Shown here: in pieces, positions 1 to 7,332 of the stretch
Layout of the letters: each line of letters starts with the position of its first letter
How positions within the stretch are numbered: the first letter of the stretch is position 1
Source of the DNA: Bradyrhizobium sp. RP6
GTDB lineage: Bacteria > Pseudomonadota > Alphaproteobacteria > Rhizobiales > Xanthobacteraceae
Assembly (NCBI RefSeq): GCF_003837805.1
Contig: NZ_RQIT01000005.1
Coordinates: forward strand, 186,001-250,000
Direction: 5' to 3'
DNA: 64,000 bases
Made by a program: the position numbers and the translations under genes
The notes under the pieces: generated by a model
Database searches by the model: none
Seen by the model: the letters and a program-made list of their open reading frames with translations, nothing else
Told to the model about the DNA's origin: nothing

Positions 1-59
1 AGCAGGACGATGCTGCCGTGGCGGCCGCCCGAGAGGGGCACGGCAGCTGTCATGGTCAT
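1..59 (-). CDS. Start of a gene running off the left edge; possibly TRAP small permease
   Basis: An ATG at 59 (with a second in-frame ATG at 53) opens a frame on the minus strand that continues past base 1. It begins one base after the stop codon of the TRAP binding-protein gene, so the two are almost certainly co-transcribed. The visible residues start MTMTAAVPLSGGRHGS and carry no diagnostic motif. In DctP-type loci the binding protein is commonly followed by the small DctQ and large DctM permease genes, so a DctQ-like protein is the likeliest identity. That is inference from position only. Confidence 0.4.
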   Translation of the reverse strand, partial: MTMTAAVPLSGGRHGSIVL

Positions 60-60
60 G

Positions 61-1092
61 TCAGGCTTGCGTCGCGCGGATGATGTCGATGACGGCCTTT
101 GAGCCAGGCCGCGCCTTGATGAAGTTCTCGGTCTGCGGCTCCACGCGCTTCTTGAACGCCTCGCGGTCGCATTCGGCGACCGTCACGCCCTTCTCGGTCA
201 ACGCCGCAAGCGCCTCCTTCTCGACCACGAGTCCATGGGCTCGGGTGTCGGCCGCGGCCTTCTTGGCGGCATCGAGGAAACCCTCGCGCAGCTTCGGATC
301 CATGCGATTGTAGGTCATGTCGCTGAAGTAGATCGCGAGCGGCGAAAAATTGTGCTGCGTCAGCGCGTAGAACTTCGCCGTTTCGAAGAACTTGCTGGCC
401 AGGATGGTCGGCGGATCGTGCTCGAGCCCATCGAGCACGCCGGCCTGCAACGCCGTGTAGATCTCGCCGAAGGCGAGCGGCGTCGCGGCCGCGCCCATCA
501 GGCGCAGGCATTCGGTGATAACGGGATTTGGCAGGGTGCGGATCTTGAGGCCGGCAAGATCCTCCGGCGTCTTCACCGGCTTCTTCGCCAGCACGCTGCG
601 AGAGCCGAAATTATAGGCCCAGGCGATGATGCGGATGTTGCCGCCCTTGAGCAGCGCATCCTCGATCGGCTTGGCGGCGCCGGCATCGAACGCCTTGGTC
701 TGCTGCGGGAAGCTCGAGAACAGGAAGCCGAGATCGAAGGTGCCGACCAGCGGCACCAGGTTGGCCGAGATCGATGAGCCCGACACCATGAGATCGATCA
801 CGCCGAGCTTCACCGAATTGATGACGTCGATTTCCTGGCCGAGCTGGTTGTCGGGGAAGAAGGTGACCTCGACCTGCTCGCCGAGCCCGTTGCCCTTCAG
901 GTTCTTGACGAGATTGTCGTAGTAGACGCGGCCGTTGGCGTATTTGGGATCGTTCGGCAGCGAGGAGGAACACTTCAGCTTCAACGTCGCAGCTTCCGCG
1001 CGGCCGATGATAGCGGGAGAGAGCACCAGGCCGGCGGTGGCCGCCGCCGACGACTTGATGAACGCGCGACGGTTCACGGGCACGATGGTCAT
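61..1092 (-). CDS. TRAP transporter periplasmic solute-binding protein, DctP family
   Basis: A 343-residue extracytoplasmic binding protein of a tripartite ATP-independent periplasmic transporter, expected to deliver an organic acid or similar ligand to the membrane permeases. The N-terminus has a twin-arginine-like leader (NRRAFIKS at 7-14, then a hydrophobic stretch ending in AEA near residue 36). The body shows DctP-family features such as the FFPDNQLGQE stretch and a conserved middle ending in EIYTALQAGVLDGLEHD. The ATG at 1092 is chosen because GGGGAGAG lies just upstream; the open frame extends about 180 codons further but without signal-peptide logic. The likely permease gene follows after one base. 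The ligand cannot be told from sequence. Confidence 0.9.
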   Translation of the reverse strand: MTIVPVNRRAFIKSSAAATAGLVLSPAIIGRAEAATLKLKCSSSLPNDPKYANGRVYYDNLVKNLKGNGLGEQVEVTFFPDNQLGQEIDVINSVKLGVIDLMVSGSSISANLVPLVGTFDLGFLFSSFPQQTKAFDAGAAKPIEDALLKGGNIRIIAWAYNFGSRSVLAKKPVKTPEDLAGLKIRTLPNPVITECLRLMGAAATPLAFGEIYTALQAGVLDGLEHDPPTILASKFFETAKFYALTQHNFSPLAIYFSDMTYNRMDPKLREGFLDAAKKAAADTRAHGLVVEKEALAALTEKGVTVAECDREAFKKRVEPQTENFIKARPGSKAVIDIIRATQA

Positions 1093-1516
1093 TGAGCGGT
1101 CTCTCCCCGATTCTTTTTGTTCGATGCGGTCGTTGCCGCAGCCAGTTGCGCGGACTGTATGGCCAAAGCGACAGCACAGGCAAGCATGGCGCCGGCCATC
1201 GCAGAACGGCGCGAGACGCCTGCCCGCAGTCCACATGCAGAGCAAAACGACGACGAATCCCCGGGGATTCCTTGCGGTGGTCGGCCTGCGGCCCGCTCTG
1301 CGAAAGACATCCTTTCGCGAGGACATGGCATCAATCCAATTGGAGCATGGATCAATGCGCGATTCACATGGATGAACTCGGAACGATGCTGTTCCGCTCC
1401 GGCGATACCCTGCCCCATTTTGCCGCGGCCCCTGCGTGATCCAGCGCACAGACGGCTCGTGGCGCAGACGTAGAAAAAGTGACATCATCGCGCGCATTGC
1501 CGATCGAGGTGACACC
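1093..1516. other. Divergent intergenic region with two palindromes
   Basis: A 424-base region between the leftward TRAP gene and the rightward caspase-like gene. It should hold both promoters. It contains a perfect 16-base palindrome GAATCCCCGGGGATTC at 1255-1270 and a 10-base palindrome TCCAATTGGA at 1335-1344. GAGGT at 1506-1510 is the likely ribosome binding site of the gene starting at 1517. No convincing gene was seen; open frames here are GC-driven. Confidence 0.5.
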
Positions 1517-2998
1517 ATGCGTCGTCCGACATTTTCCAATTTTCTGCTTGCATCCGGTCTTCTTGCGCTCACGCAGTTGATGACGCCGACCGGCGCCGCC
1601 GCCGAAACGCGGCTTGCACTGGTCATCGGCCAATCCGCCTATCGCGCCGTGCCGGAGCTGCCCAACGCCGCCAACGACGCCAAAGGCATGACGGAGCTGC
1701 TCGGCAACGCCGGCTTCACCGTCACCACCGCGGCCAATCTGGCGCAGAACGAGATGCGCGCGGCGATCTCGGATTTCGCCGGCAAGGTCAGTGCCAGCGG
1801 CAGCGATACCGTCGCGCTGGTGTTCTATGCCGGCCATGGCCTGCAGATCGACGGAGAAAATTATCTGGTGCCGGTCGATCTCGACCCCAAGCGTGAGGCC
1901 GACATTCCGCTTCAGGGCGTGCGGCTCAACGACCTGCTCAACACGCTCGGCGCGCTGCCGACGCGGGCGCGCATCTTCATGCTCGATGCCTGTCGCAACA
2001 ATCCGTTCCCCGCGCTCAGCGGCGCCGGCCACGGCCTTGCGATCGTCGACACCAAGGCGGGCGCGCCCGGCTCGTTCATCTCCTATTCGACCTCGCCCGG
2101 AGCCGAAGCCGAGGACGGCAACGGCACTGACAGCCCCTACACGGCGGCCGTGCTGACGGTCGCCAAGGAGCCCAATCTGCCGATCGAGGAGATGTTCAAG
2201 CGCATCCGCGTCGCCGTGGCGCAATCGACCGACGGCCGGCAGATTCCCTGGGAGAGCTCGTCGTTGACCACCGACTTCAGGTTCTTCGGCGAGGGCAGCG
2301 GCCAGACGTCTTCCCTTCCAGACACAGATTCGATGGCGCTTGCCAGCGGCACGCGCAGCCTCGAGGACTGGCGCAAGGAATTGCAGGGCAAGCCTGCCCC
2401 GGTCGCCTATGAACTCGTGATCACCGAGGACACTGTGCCCGCTTATCAGGCCTATATCGAACTCTACGCACAGGACGCCCGCACGCCGCGCCTGCGCAGA
2501 GTGCTCGAGCGGCGGCGGCAGATGCTGGCCTGGGAGCGCGCGACCGCGATCAACACACGCGCCTCGTTCGAGGCTTATCTGCAGAACTGGGACAACAGCG
2601 ATCTCGCGGCAACCGCGCGCAGGCTGCTGCTCCGCGTGCAGAACCGCAACTACGCCTTGCCTGTGGCCGCCGCGACGACGCCCGTCGCGGTCGCGATGAC
2701 GCCGACCTGCCCGTGCTCGACGCCGTCGCCGCCGGCAACGCCCGTCAACCCGAACGTCGCGCCCGCCATCAAGAAGCGCGTCGACGAGACCCCGCCGAAG
2801 CGCAAGGTGGTCGAGACGCCGCCCAAGCGACGACCGCCGTCTGACCAGGTGATCTACGAGCGCGCTCCGCCGCCGGATCGCGGCCCGCCGCCCGAGGCTG
2901 TCATGCAAGGCATCGGCGTCGGTGTTGGTATCGGCCTCGGCGTAGGAATGGGCAGCCGCGGCGGCGACCATTATCGCGGCGATTACCGCAGGTACTGA
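1517..2998 (+). CDS. Secreted caspase-like (peptidase C14 / metacaspase family) protein
   Basis: A 493-residue protein with an N-terminal signal sequence (about residues 1-31, ending AAA/ETR) and a caspase-fold domain starting RLALVIGQSAY. The catalytic dyad is visible: His107 in YAGHG and Cys159 in DACRNNP. After about residue 260 comes a helical or repeat-like segment, then a tail rich in Pro and Lys with two TPPKR motifs and a Gly/Val-rich end. The family includes orthocaspases and caspase-like proteins of mostly unknown substrate. The ATG at 1517 is preferred over the upstream in-frame start at 1436 because it gives a signal peptide and has GAGGT seven bases ahead. The 3' end overlaps the convergent gene by 16 bases. 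Confidence 0.88.
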   Translation: MRRPTFSNFLLASGLLALTQLMTPTGAAAETRLALVIGQSAYRAVPELPNAANDAKGMTELLGNAGFTVTTAANLAQNEMRAAISDFAGKVSASGSDTVALVFYAGHGLQIDGENYLVPVDLDPKREADIPLQGVRLNDLLNTLGALPTRARIFMLDACRNNPFPALSGAGHGLAIVDTKAGAPGSFISYSTSPGAEAEDGNGTDSPYTAAVLTVAKEPNLPIEEMFKRIRVAVAQSTDGRQIPWESSSLTTDFRFFGEGSGQTSSLPDTDSMALASGTRSLEDWRKELQGKPAPVAYELVITEDTVPAYQAYIELYAQDARTPRLRRVLERRRQMLAWERATAINTRASFEAYLQNWDNSDLAATARRLLLRVQNRNYALPVAAATTPVAVAMTPTCPCSTPSPPATPVNPNVAPAIKKRVDETPPKRKVVETPPKRRPPSDQVIYERAPPPDRGPPPEAVMQGIGVGVGIGLGVGMGSRGGDHYRGDYRRY

Positions 2999-3417
2999 GC
3001 CGGTCCGTCACAAACACGACATCCGCGCTCGCGCCAAGCGCGCGAGCCGTGCGACAGGGCCGGATAATCCCGCTGCACGGCCTCGCGAACCCAGCCCGCC
3101 TGGATCGCGCGCGACAATACCTGCGCGGCCTTGATGTCGTCAGCCTTCATGCAGAGGTCGACGATGCGACGCACCGCATCGTCGCGCATCAGGTCGTCGA
3201 AAATCTTCATCGCGATCTCCATCGCGGCGCGGGCCGCGCGTTCATAGCGCTCGCGCTCACGCTTGCCGGTCTGCCCGGAACCTCCGACGTTTTCGGCGCT
3301 TGCCCTCGCGGCCTGGCAGATGTTGCGGATCTGGTCGGCCGCCTCGATGTCGCCGATCGGCGCCTGGACCGGCTCATCCCAGATGTCGGCCGGCTGCCGC
3401 CTTGCGAACCACTTCAT
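2983..3417 (-). CDS. Hypothetical protein, 144 aa
   Basis: An unrecognised soluble protein with no signal peptide or membrane segment. It is charged, helix-prone and rich in Ala and Arg, with Cys residues in the central QIRNICQAA stretch, in DLCMKADD and near the C-terminus. It lies on the same strand as the Spy-like gene upstream, 37 bases away, and converges on the caspase-like gene with a 16-base overlap. Coding is supported by a start directly after a plausible spacer and by an amino-acid composition that looks protein-like; the function is unknown. Confidence 0.65.
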   Translation of the reverse strand: MKWFARRQPADIWDEPVQAPIGDIEAADQIRNICQAARASAENVGGSGQTGKRERERYERAARAAMEIAMKIFDDLMRDDAVRRIVDLCMKADDIKAAQVLSRAIQAGWVREAVQRDYPALSHGSRAWRERGCRVCDGPAQYLR

Positions 3418-3454
3418 GATTGCCCCACCCGTGATCTTTGATGGCTCGCAGCGT

Positions 3455-4768
3455 TCAGGAGATGCGGCGCGGCCCGATCGCCTCGAACTGCGCCTTCTGC
3501 TCGTCGTTCAGCGTGGCGTAGAAATCATCGAGCGCCGCGCGCACCGACTTGATCCCGTCCAGCATCACGTCGAGCCGCTTGCGGATCGCGGCCATGCGTG
3601 CCGGCGGTGTCATCACGTCATTGGGCTCGCAGGCCGCCTTGAGCGATGCGCTGACTCTGGCGCTGGTATCCTGGAGCACCTGCAGCGCCGCACGCTGGGT
3701 GTCGTTGGGATGCAGCCTCTCCTCGATCGTGGCGCCGGGCCAGTCGAACGCCGCGGACGCGCTGCAATTCTGCACCGACGACCGGCCCGCATTGTTCGAT
3801 GCCGTTGCACGACGCTGATCGTCAGCCAGCGCATTGAAGCGCGCCTTCTGCTCGTCGTTAAGCGAACCATAGAACGTGTCGAGTGCGGGCTGGACCAGAT
3901 CGACCGCCTTCTGCATGGCTTCGACACGCTGCTGCATCGCCGCGAGCCGGCCGGGCGCTGTCGCTGCGGCCTGGGTCGGACAGGACGTGCGGATCAGCGC
4001 CGCCGCGTCGACCGAGGCATTGCCGAGCGCGTCGAGAGCGGCGATTTGCGCATCCGTCGGCTGCACCGCGGCCGCGATCTGATCGATCGGCAAACCGACG
4101 ATGGCGCGCCGGTCGCTGCCGCAGAGCTGATCGAGCGATGCGCTGCGCGCCCGCCGTCGTCCCTGCGGCTGCTGCGGCAGATAGGCCGACAGGCGATCAT
4201 AACCATAGGGGCCGAAGATGCCGGCATATATGTCGGGATAGCCGTAGCCCCAGAAGCCGAGCCCGTCACCCCAGATCGTGTAATCATAGAAGTCGTTGTA
4301 GGCGAACGGCCAGAACAGCGGCCCGACCCAGCCATAGCCACCGCCCGGGTGCTGCCACCATCCGCTGCTTGCGCCGCTCCAGCCCGCCAGTGCGGCTGCG
4401 GCCGCGAGTTGCGCGCGGGCTGCCGGATTGCTGATCAGCCGGCCATTGCGGAATGCGCTGGCGTTCAGGGCATTGCGGAAATCCGCAGGGCGGATCGCTG
4501 CATTGCGGATCTGACCGAAATTCGGGCCGCCACGTCGGGCACCGGTGGTGAACCGCATTCCGCGATGATGCCCGCCGCCATGTGCATGCCCGCCGCCGTG
4601 ACCGCGGAAATGGCCGCCGCCGTGATGACCACCGCCATGCCCGCCTCCGTGGCCGCCGCCATGTCCGCCTTTCGCCAGCGCCGCGCCAGCCAGCATGCAG
4701 GCAAAAGCCACCGCCGCAATTCCAAGGACCGGTCGCACCGTCGCACCCTCCCGCGCAAGCCCTGCCAT
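3455..4768 (-). CDS. Spy/LTXXQ-like periplasmic protein with duplicated helical repeat
   Basis: A 437-residue exported protein. Residues 1-27 form a signal peptide (ending ALAKG), followed by a Gly/His-rich segment of GGH units up to about residue 70. The middle is aromatic and Gly-rich (Trp, Tyr, Phe). The C-terminal half carries two homologous helical units, each with an R(L/M)AA(M/I) start and a LNDEQKA(R/Q)F end, which resemble the LTXXQ motif of the Spy/CpxP family of periplasmic chaperones. The His-rich region suggests metal binding (inference). The ATG at 4768 is chosen because it alone gives a signal peptide; the open frame upstream overlaps the FAD-oxidase gene. Confidence 0.8.
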   Translation of the reverse strand: MAGLAREGATVRPVLGIAAVAFACMLAGAALAKGGHGGGHGGGHGGGHHGGGHFRGHGGGHAHGGGHHRGMRFTTGARRGGPNFGQIRNAAIRPADFRNALNASAFRNGRLISNPAARAQLAAAAALAGWSGASSGWWQHPGGGYGWVGPLFWPFAYNDFYDYTIWGDGLGFWGYGYPDIYAGIFGPYGYDRLSAYLPQQPQGRRRARSASLDQLCGSDRRAIVGLPIDQIAAAVQPTDAQIAALDALGNASVDAAALIRTSCPTQAAATAPGRLAAMQQRVEAMQKAVDLVQPALDTFYGSLNDEQKARFNALADDQRRATASNNAGRSSVQNCSASAAFDWPGATIEERLHPNDTQRAALQVLQDTSARVSASLKAACEPNDVMTPPARMAAIRKRLDVMLDGIKSVRAALDDFYATLNDEQKAQFEAIGPRRIS

Positions 4769-4842
4769 TGAGGCATCGGAACTTGGCGGGAATTGGAACC
4801 GGCGAGATTGCCGAAAGTTCCCGATGCCTTGCGGCGCAGGCC

Positions 4843-6267
4843 TTATGCCTCCGGCACGATCTTGCCGGGGTTGAAGATGTTGAGCGGGTCGAGCGCCTTC
4901 TTCAACGCCCGCATCGCGTCGAGCGCCTCGGGGCCGAGCTCGGCCTCGAGATATTTCTGCTTGCCCTGTCCGATGCCGTGCTCGCCGGTGCAGGTGCCGT
5001 CCATCGCCTGCGCGCGCTCGACCAGGCGATGCATGAACTCCTCGCCGCGCGCCATCTCCTCGGCGTCGTTGGTATCGCAGACCAGCGAGCAGTGGAAATT
5101 GCCGTCGCCGACATGGCCGACGATCGGCGACAGCAAATTGAGACGCTTGAGATCCTCCTCGGTCTCGCTGACGCAGTCGGCGAGCCGCGAGATCGGCACG
5201 CAGACGTCGGTCGCGACCACGCCGATGCTGTCGCCGGGCCGCAGCGCCTTCACCGACCAATAGGCGTCGTGCCGCGCCTGCCAGAGCTTCGTGCGGTCCT
5301 CGGGCTTGGTGGTCCAGGAGAAATCGCCGCCGCCGCATTCCCTTGCGATCTCGCCAAACGCCTTGGACTGCTCGCCGACCTCGATCTCGCTGCCATGGAA
5401 TTCCATCAAGAGCAGCGGCGTCTCCGGCAGCGTCAGCTTCGAATAGGCGTTGCAGGCTTTCACCTGCGCGGCATTGAGCAGCTCGATGCGCGCGATGGGA
5501 ATGCCGGTCTGGATCGCCAGGATCACGGCCTGGCAGGCCCCGTGCACGGTGTCGAACGAGACCGCGCCCGCCGCGATCGTCTCGGGGATGCCGCGCAGGC
5601 GGATGGTCAATTCCGAGATGATGCCGAGCGTGCCCTCGGCACCGACGAACAGATGCGTGAGGTCGTAGCCGGCCGACGACTTCTTCGCGCGCGTGCCGGT
5701 GGTGATGATCTCGCCGTCGCCGCGCACCACTTTCAGCGCCAGCACGCTGTCGCGCATGGTGCCGTAGCGCACCGCATTGGTGCCGGAGGCCCGGGTCGAG
5801 GCCATGCCGCCGAGCGAAGCATCCGCGCCGGGATCAATCGGGAAGAACAGGCCCTGGTCGCGCAGATGCTCGTTCAGCGCCTTGCGGGTGACGCCGGGCT
5901 GGATCACGCAGTCGAGGTCCTCGGCATGCACCGCGAGGACCTTGTTCATGTCGCGCAGGTCGATCGAGATGCCGCCCGCGGGCGCGTTGACCTGGCCCTC
6001 GAGCGAGGTGCCGGTCCCGAACGGAATGACGGGGACGCGGTTCTTGGCGCAGATCCGCACCACGTCCTGGATGTCGGCGGTCTCCTGCGCCATCACCACG
6101 CCATCAGGCGGCTGATTGGGGATCCAAGTGGTGGTATGGCCGTGCTGCTCGCGCACGGCCTGCGAGGTGATGAGGCGGTTGCCGAAGCGTGCGGCAAGCT
6201 GCTCCAGCGCGCTTGCGAGGGCTTTCGGCTCCGGCCGCGGCGGATTATTGGTGATGGTCGTACCCAC
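4843..6267 (-). CDS. FAD-linked oxidase, GlcD / D-lactate dehydrogenase family
   Basis: A 474-residue flavoprotein of the vanillyl-alcohol-oxidase superfamily, expected to oxidise a 2-hydroxy acid such as D-lactate or glycolate and pass electrons to the respiratory chain. The N-terminal FAD-binding domain shows IPFGTGTSLEGQ (81-92) and the DPGADASLGG stretch. The C-terminal oxidase domain has GHVGDGNFH (about 384-392) and EHGIGQGK (about 429-436), both typical of the family. The length matches single-subunit D-lactate dehydrogenases. It stands alone, without GlcE or GlcF partners nearby, which favours a D-lactate dehydrogenase-type enzyme over glycolate oxidase. Confidence 0.9.
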   Translation of the reverse strand: MGTTITNNPPRPEPKALASALEQLAARFGNRLITSQAVREQHGHTTTWIPNQPPDGVVMAQETADIQDVVRICAKNRVPVIPFGTGTSLEGQVNAPAGGISIDLRDMNKVLAVHAEDLDCVIQPGVTRKALNEHLRDQGLFFPIDPGADASLGGMASTRASGTNAVRYGTMRDSVLALKVVRGDGEIITTGTRAKKSSAGYDLTHLFVGAEGTLGIISELTIRLRGIPETIAAGAVSFDTVHGACQAVILAIQTGIPIARIELLNAAQVKACNAYSKLTLPETPLLLMEFHGSEIEVGEQSKAFGEIARECGGGDFSWTTKPEDRTKLWQARHDAYWSVKALRPGDSIGVVATDVCVPISRLADCVSETEEDLKRLNLLSPIVGHVGDGNFHCSLVCDTNDAEEMARGEEFMHRLVERAQAMDGTCTGEHGIGQGKQKYLEAELGPEALDAMRALKKALDPLNIFNPGKIVPEA

Positions 6268-6352
6268 GGAATTCCTCCCGACAGAAGAACCGTGGCAAAG
6301 GACATAAAGCCGGTCAAGTCAAGCGACCGGACGCATAGCTAGGGAATGAAGC

Positions 6353-6859
6353 ATGCCGGAGACTGCCGCCACCGCCCCGAACGCCGAGCCGTTCCGTTCG
6401 TCGATCATGCAGATCGAGCCGCAATGGATCGACTATAACGGCCACCTCAACATGGCCTATTACAACGTGATGTTCGACCGCGCGATCGACCAGCTCTGGC
6501 TCGAGCTCGGGATGGGGCCGACGTACATGACGGAGCGAGGCAACTCGAGCTTCACCGCCGAGTGCCATGTGCGGTATCTGCGCGAAATCCATCTCGGCGA
6601 TCCCGTGCGGATCTTCGTCTGGCTGCTGGAGGCCGACGACAAGCGGCTGCACACGTTCGAGGAGATGCGGCACGCGTCAGAGGGCTGGCTGTCGGCCACG
6701 TCCGAGAACATGTCGCTGCACATGGACATGACGGCCCGGCGCGTCGCGCCGTTTCCGCCTGACATCCGCGAGCGTATCGCTGGGGTCACAAAGACCCACG
6801 GCGCCGTGCCGCGGCCTGAGGGCATCGGCCGGAGCGTGGCGATGCCCGCGAAGAAATAG
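6353..6859 (+). CDS. Hot-dog-fold thioesterase family protein
   Basis: A 168-residue acyl-CoA thioesterase-like protein. The 4HBT signature DYNGHLNMAYY is at 27-37, where the Asp is the expected catalytic residue. Later stretches ECHVRYLREIHLGDPV and the central MRHASEGWLSATSE fit the hot-dog sheet. It resembles the thioesterases found with carnitine dehydrogenases, but no such dehydrogenase is adjacent, so the substrate is open. It is transcribed away from the FAD-oxidase gene and ends at a strong hairpin shared with the next, convergent gene. Confidence 0.85.
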   Translation: MPETAATAPNAEPFRSSIMQIEPQWIDYNGHLNMAYYNVMFDRAIDQLWLELGMGPTYMTERGNSSFTAECHVRYLREIHLGDPVRIFVWLLEADDKRLHTFEEMRHASEGWLSATSENMSLHMDMTARRVAPFPPDIRERIAGVTKTHGAVPRPEGIGRSVAMPAKK

Positions 6860-6884
6860 CAATTCGGATGCCGCCTGATCGTGG

Positions 6885-6913
6885 TTCACCTCTCCCCGTC
6901 GGGGAGAGGTGAA
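6885..6913. terminator. Perfect hairpin between convergent genes
   Basis: A 13-bp perfect stem (left arm 6885-6897, right arm 6901-6913) with a GTC loop sits between the thioesterase stop and the stop of the convergent DUF1328 gene. It may terminate both. The CTCTCCCC/GGGGAGAG core is shared with the larger repeat at 48657-48816, so it may be a short member of that family. Confidence 0.7.
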
Positions 6914-6922
6914 CACGCTGCG

Positions 6923-7096
6923 CTATATCCGGTTGCGACCGCGCGCCAGGCCGACCACGGCCGAGACCAGGAACAGGACAACCGCGATGAAGAAGATGAT
7001 CTTGGCGATCTCGATCGAAGCGCCAGCGATACCGCCGAAGCCAAGGATGCCGGCGATCAGTGCGATAACCAGAAACGTCACAACCCAGCCTAGCAT
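6923..7096 (-). CDS. DUF1328 family small membrane protein
   Basis: A 57-residue protein of two hydrophobic helices (about 2-21 and 29-50) separated by a short Gly-rich turn, ending in the basic tail GRNRI. The start [20 protein letters not shown] is typical of the DUF1328/YtjA family of small inner-membrane proteins found widely in proteobacteria, often stress-associated; the function is not established. The ATG at 7096 is preferred over longer in-frame starts because it matches the family N-terminus. Confidence 0.85.
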   Translation of the reverse strand: MLGWVVTFLVIALIAGILGFGGIAGASIEIAKIIFFIAVVLFLVSAVVGLARGRNRI

Positions 7097-7332
7097 GGTC
7101 AAACCCTCGTCTTGATGTTGTCTGCGTCGACGCGGCTGGCCGCGCCACCTGCCCTGACAATCTCGACGCGGGAACGATGGTTCCGGCCCATGCGGGAGCG
7201 AAATTCGCGGCCCGTGCTGGAACAAATCGGCCTGCCGCGCACGTGGAAAACCTGCCCCCGGCGCCCCATATAGGCTCCAATCCCTGTTATGAAGGCTCCC
7301 TTCCGTCACCCCGCGGTGCCATCGTGGGGCCA

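Noticed and set aside
1089..1418. 109-codon minus-strand frame ending in the TRAP binding-protein start codon
   Set aside because: The ATGA overlap is suggestive, but the product has no family, no ribosome site and an Ala-rich composition expected by chance.
4582..6342. Long plus-strand open frame (586 codons) opposite the FAD-oxidase gene
   Set aside because: It is an antisense shadow caused by high GC; the minus-strand frame has clear FAD-oxidase motifs.
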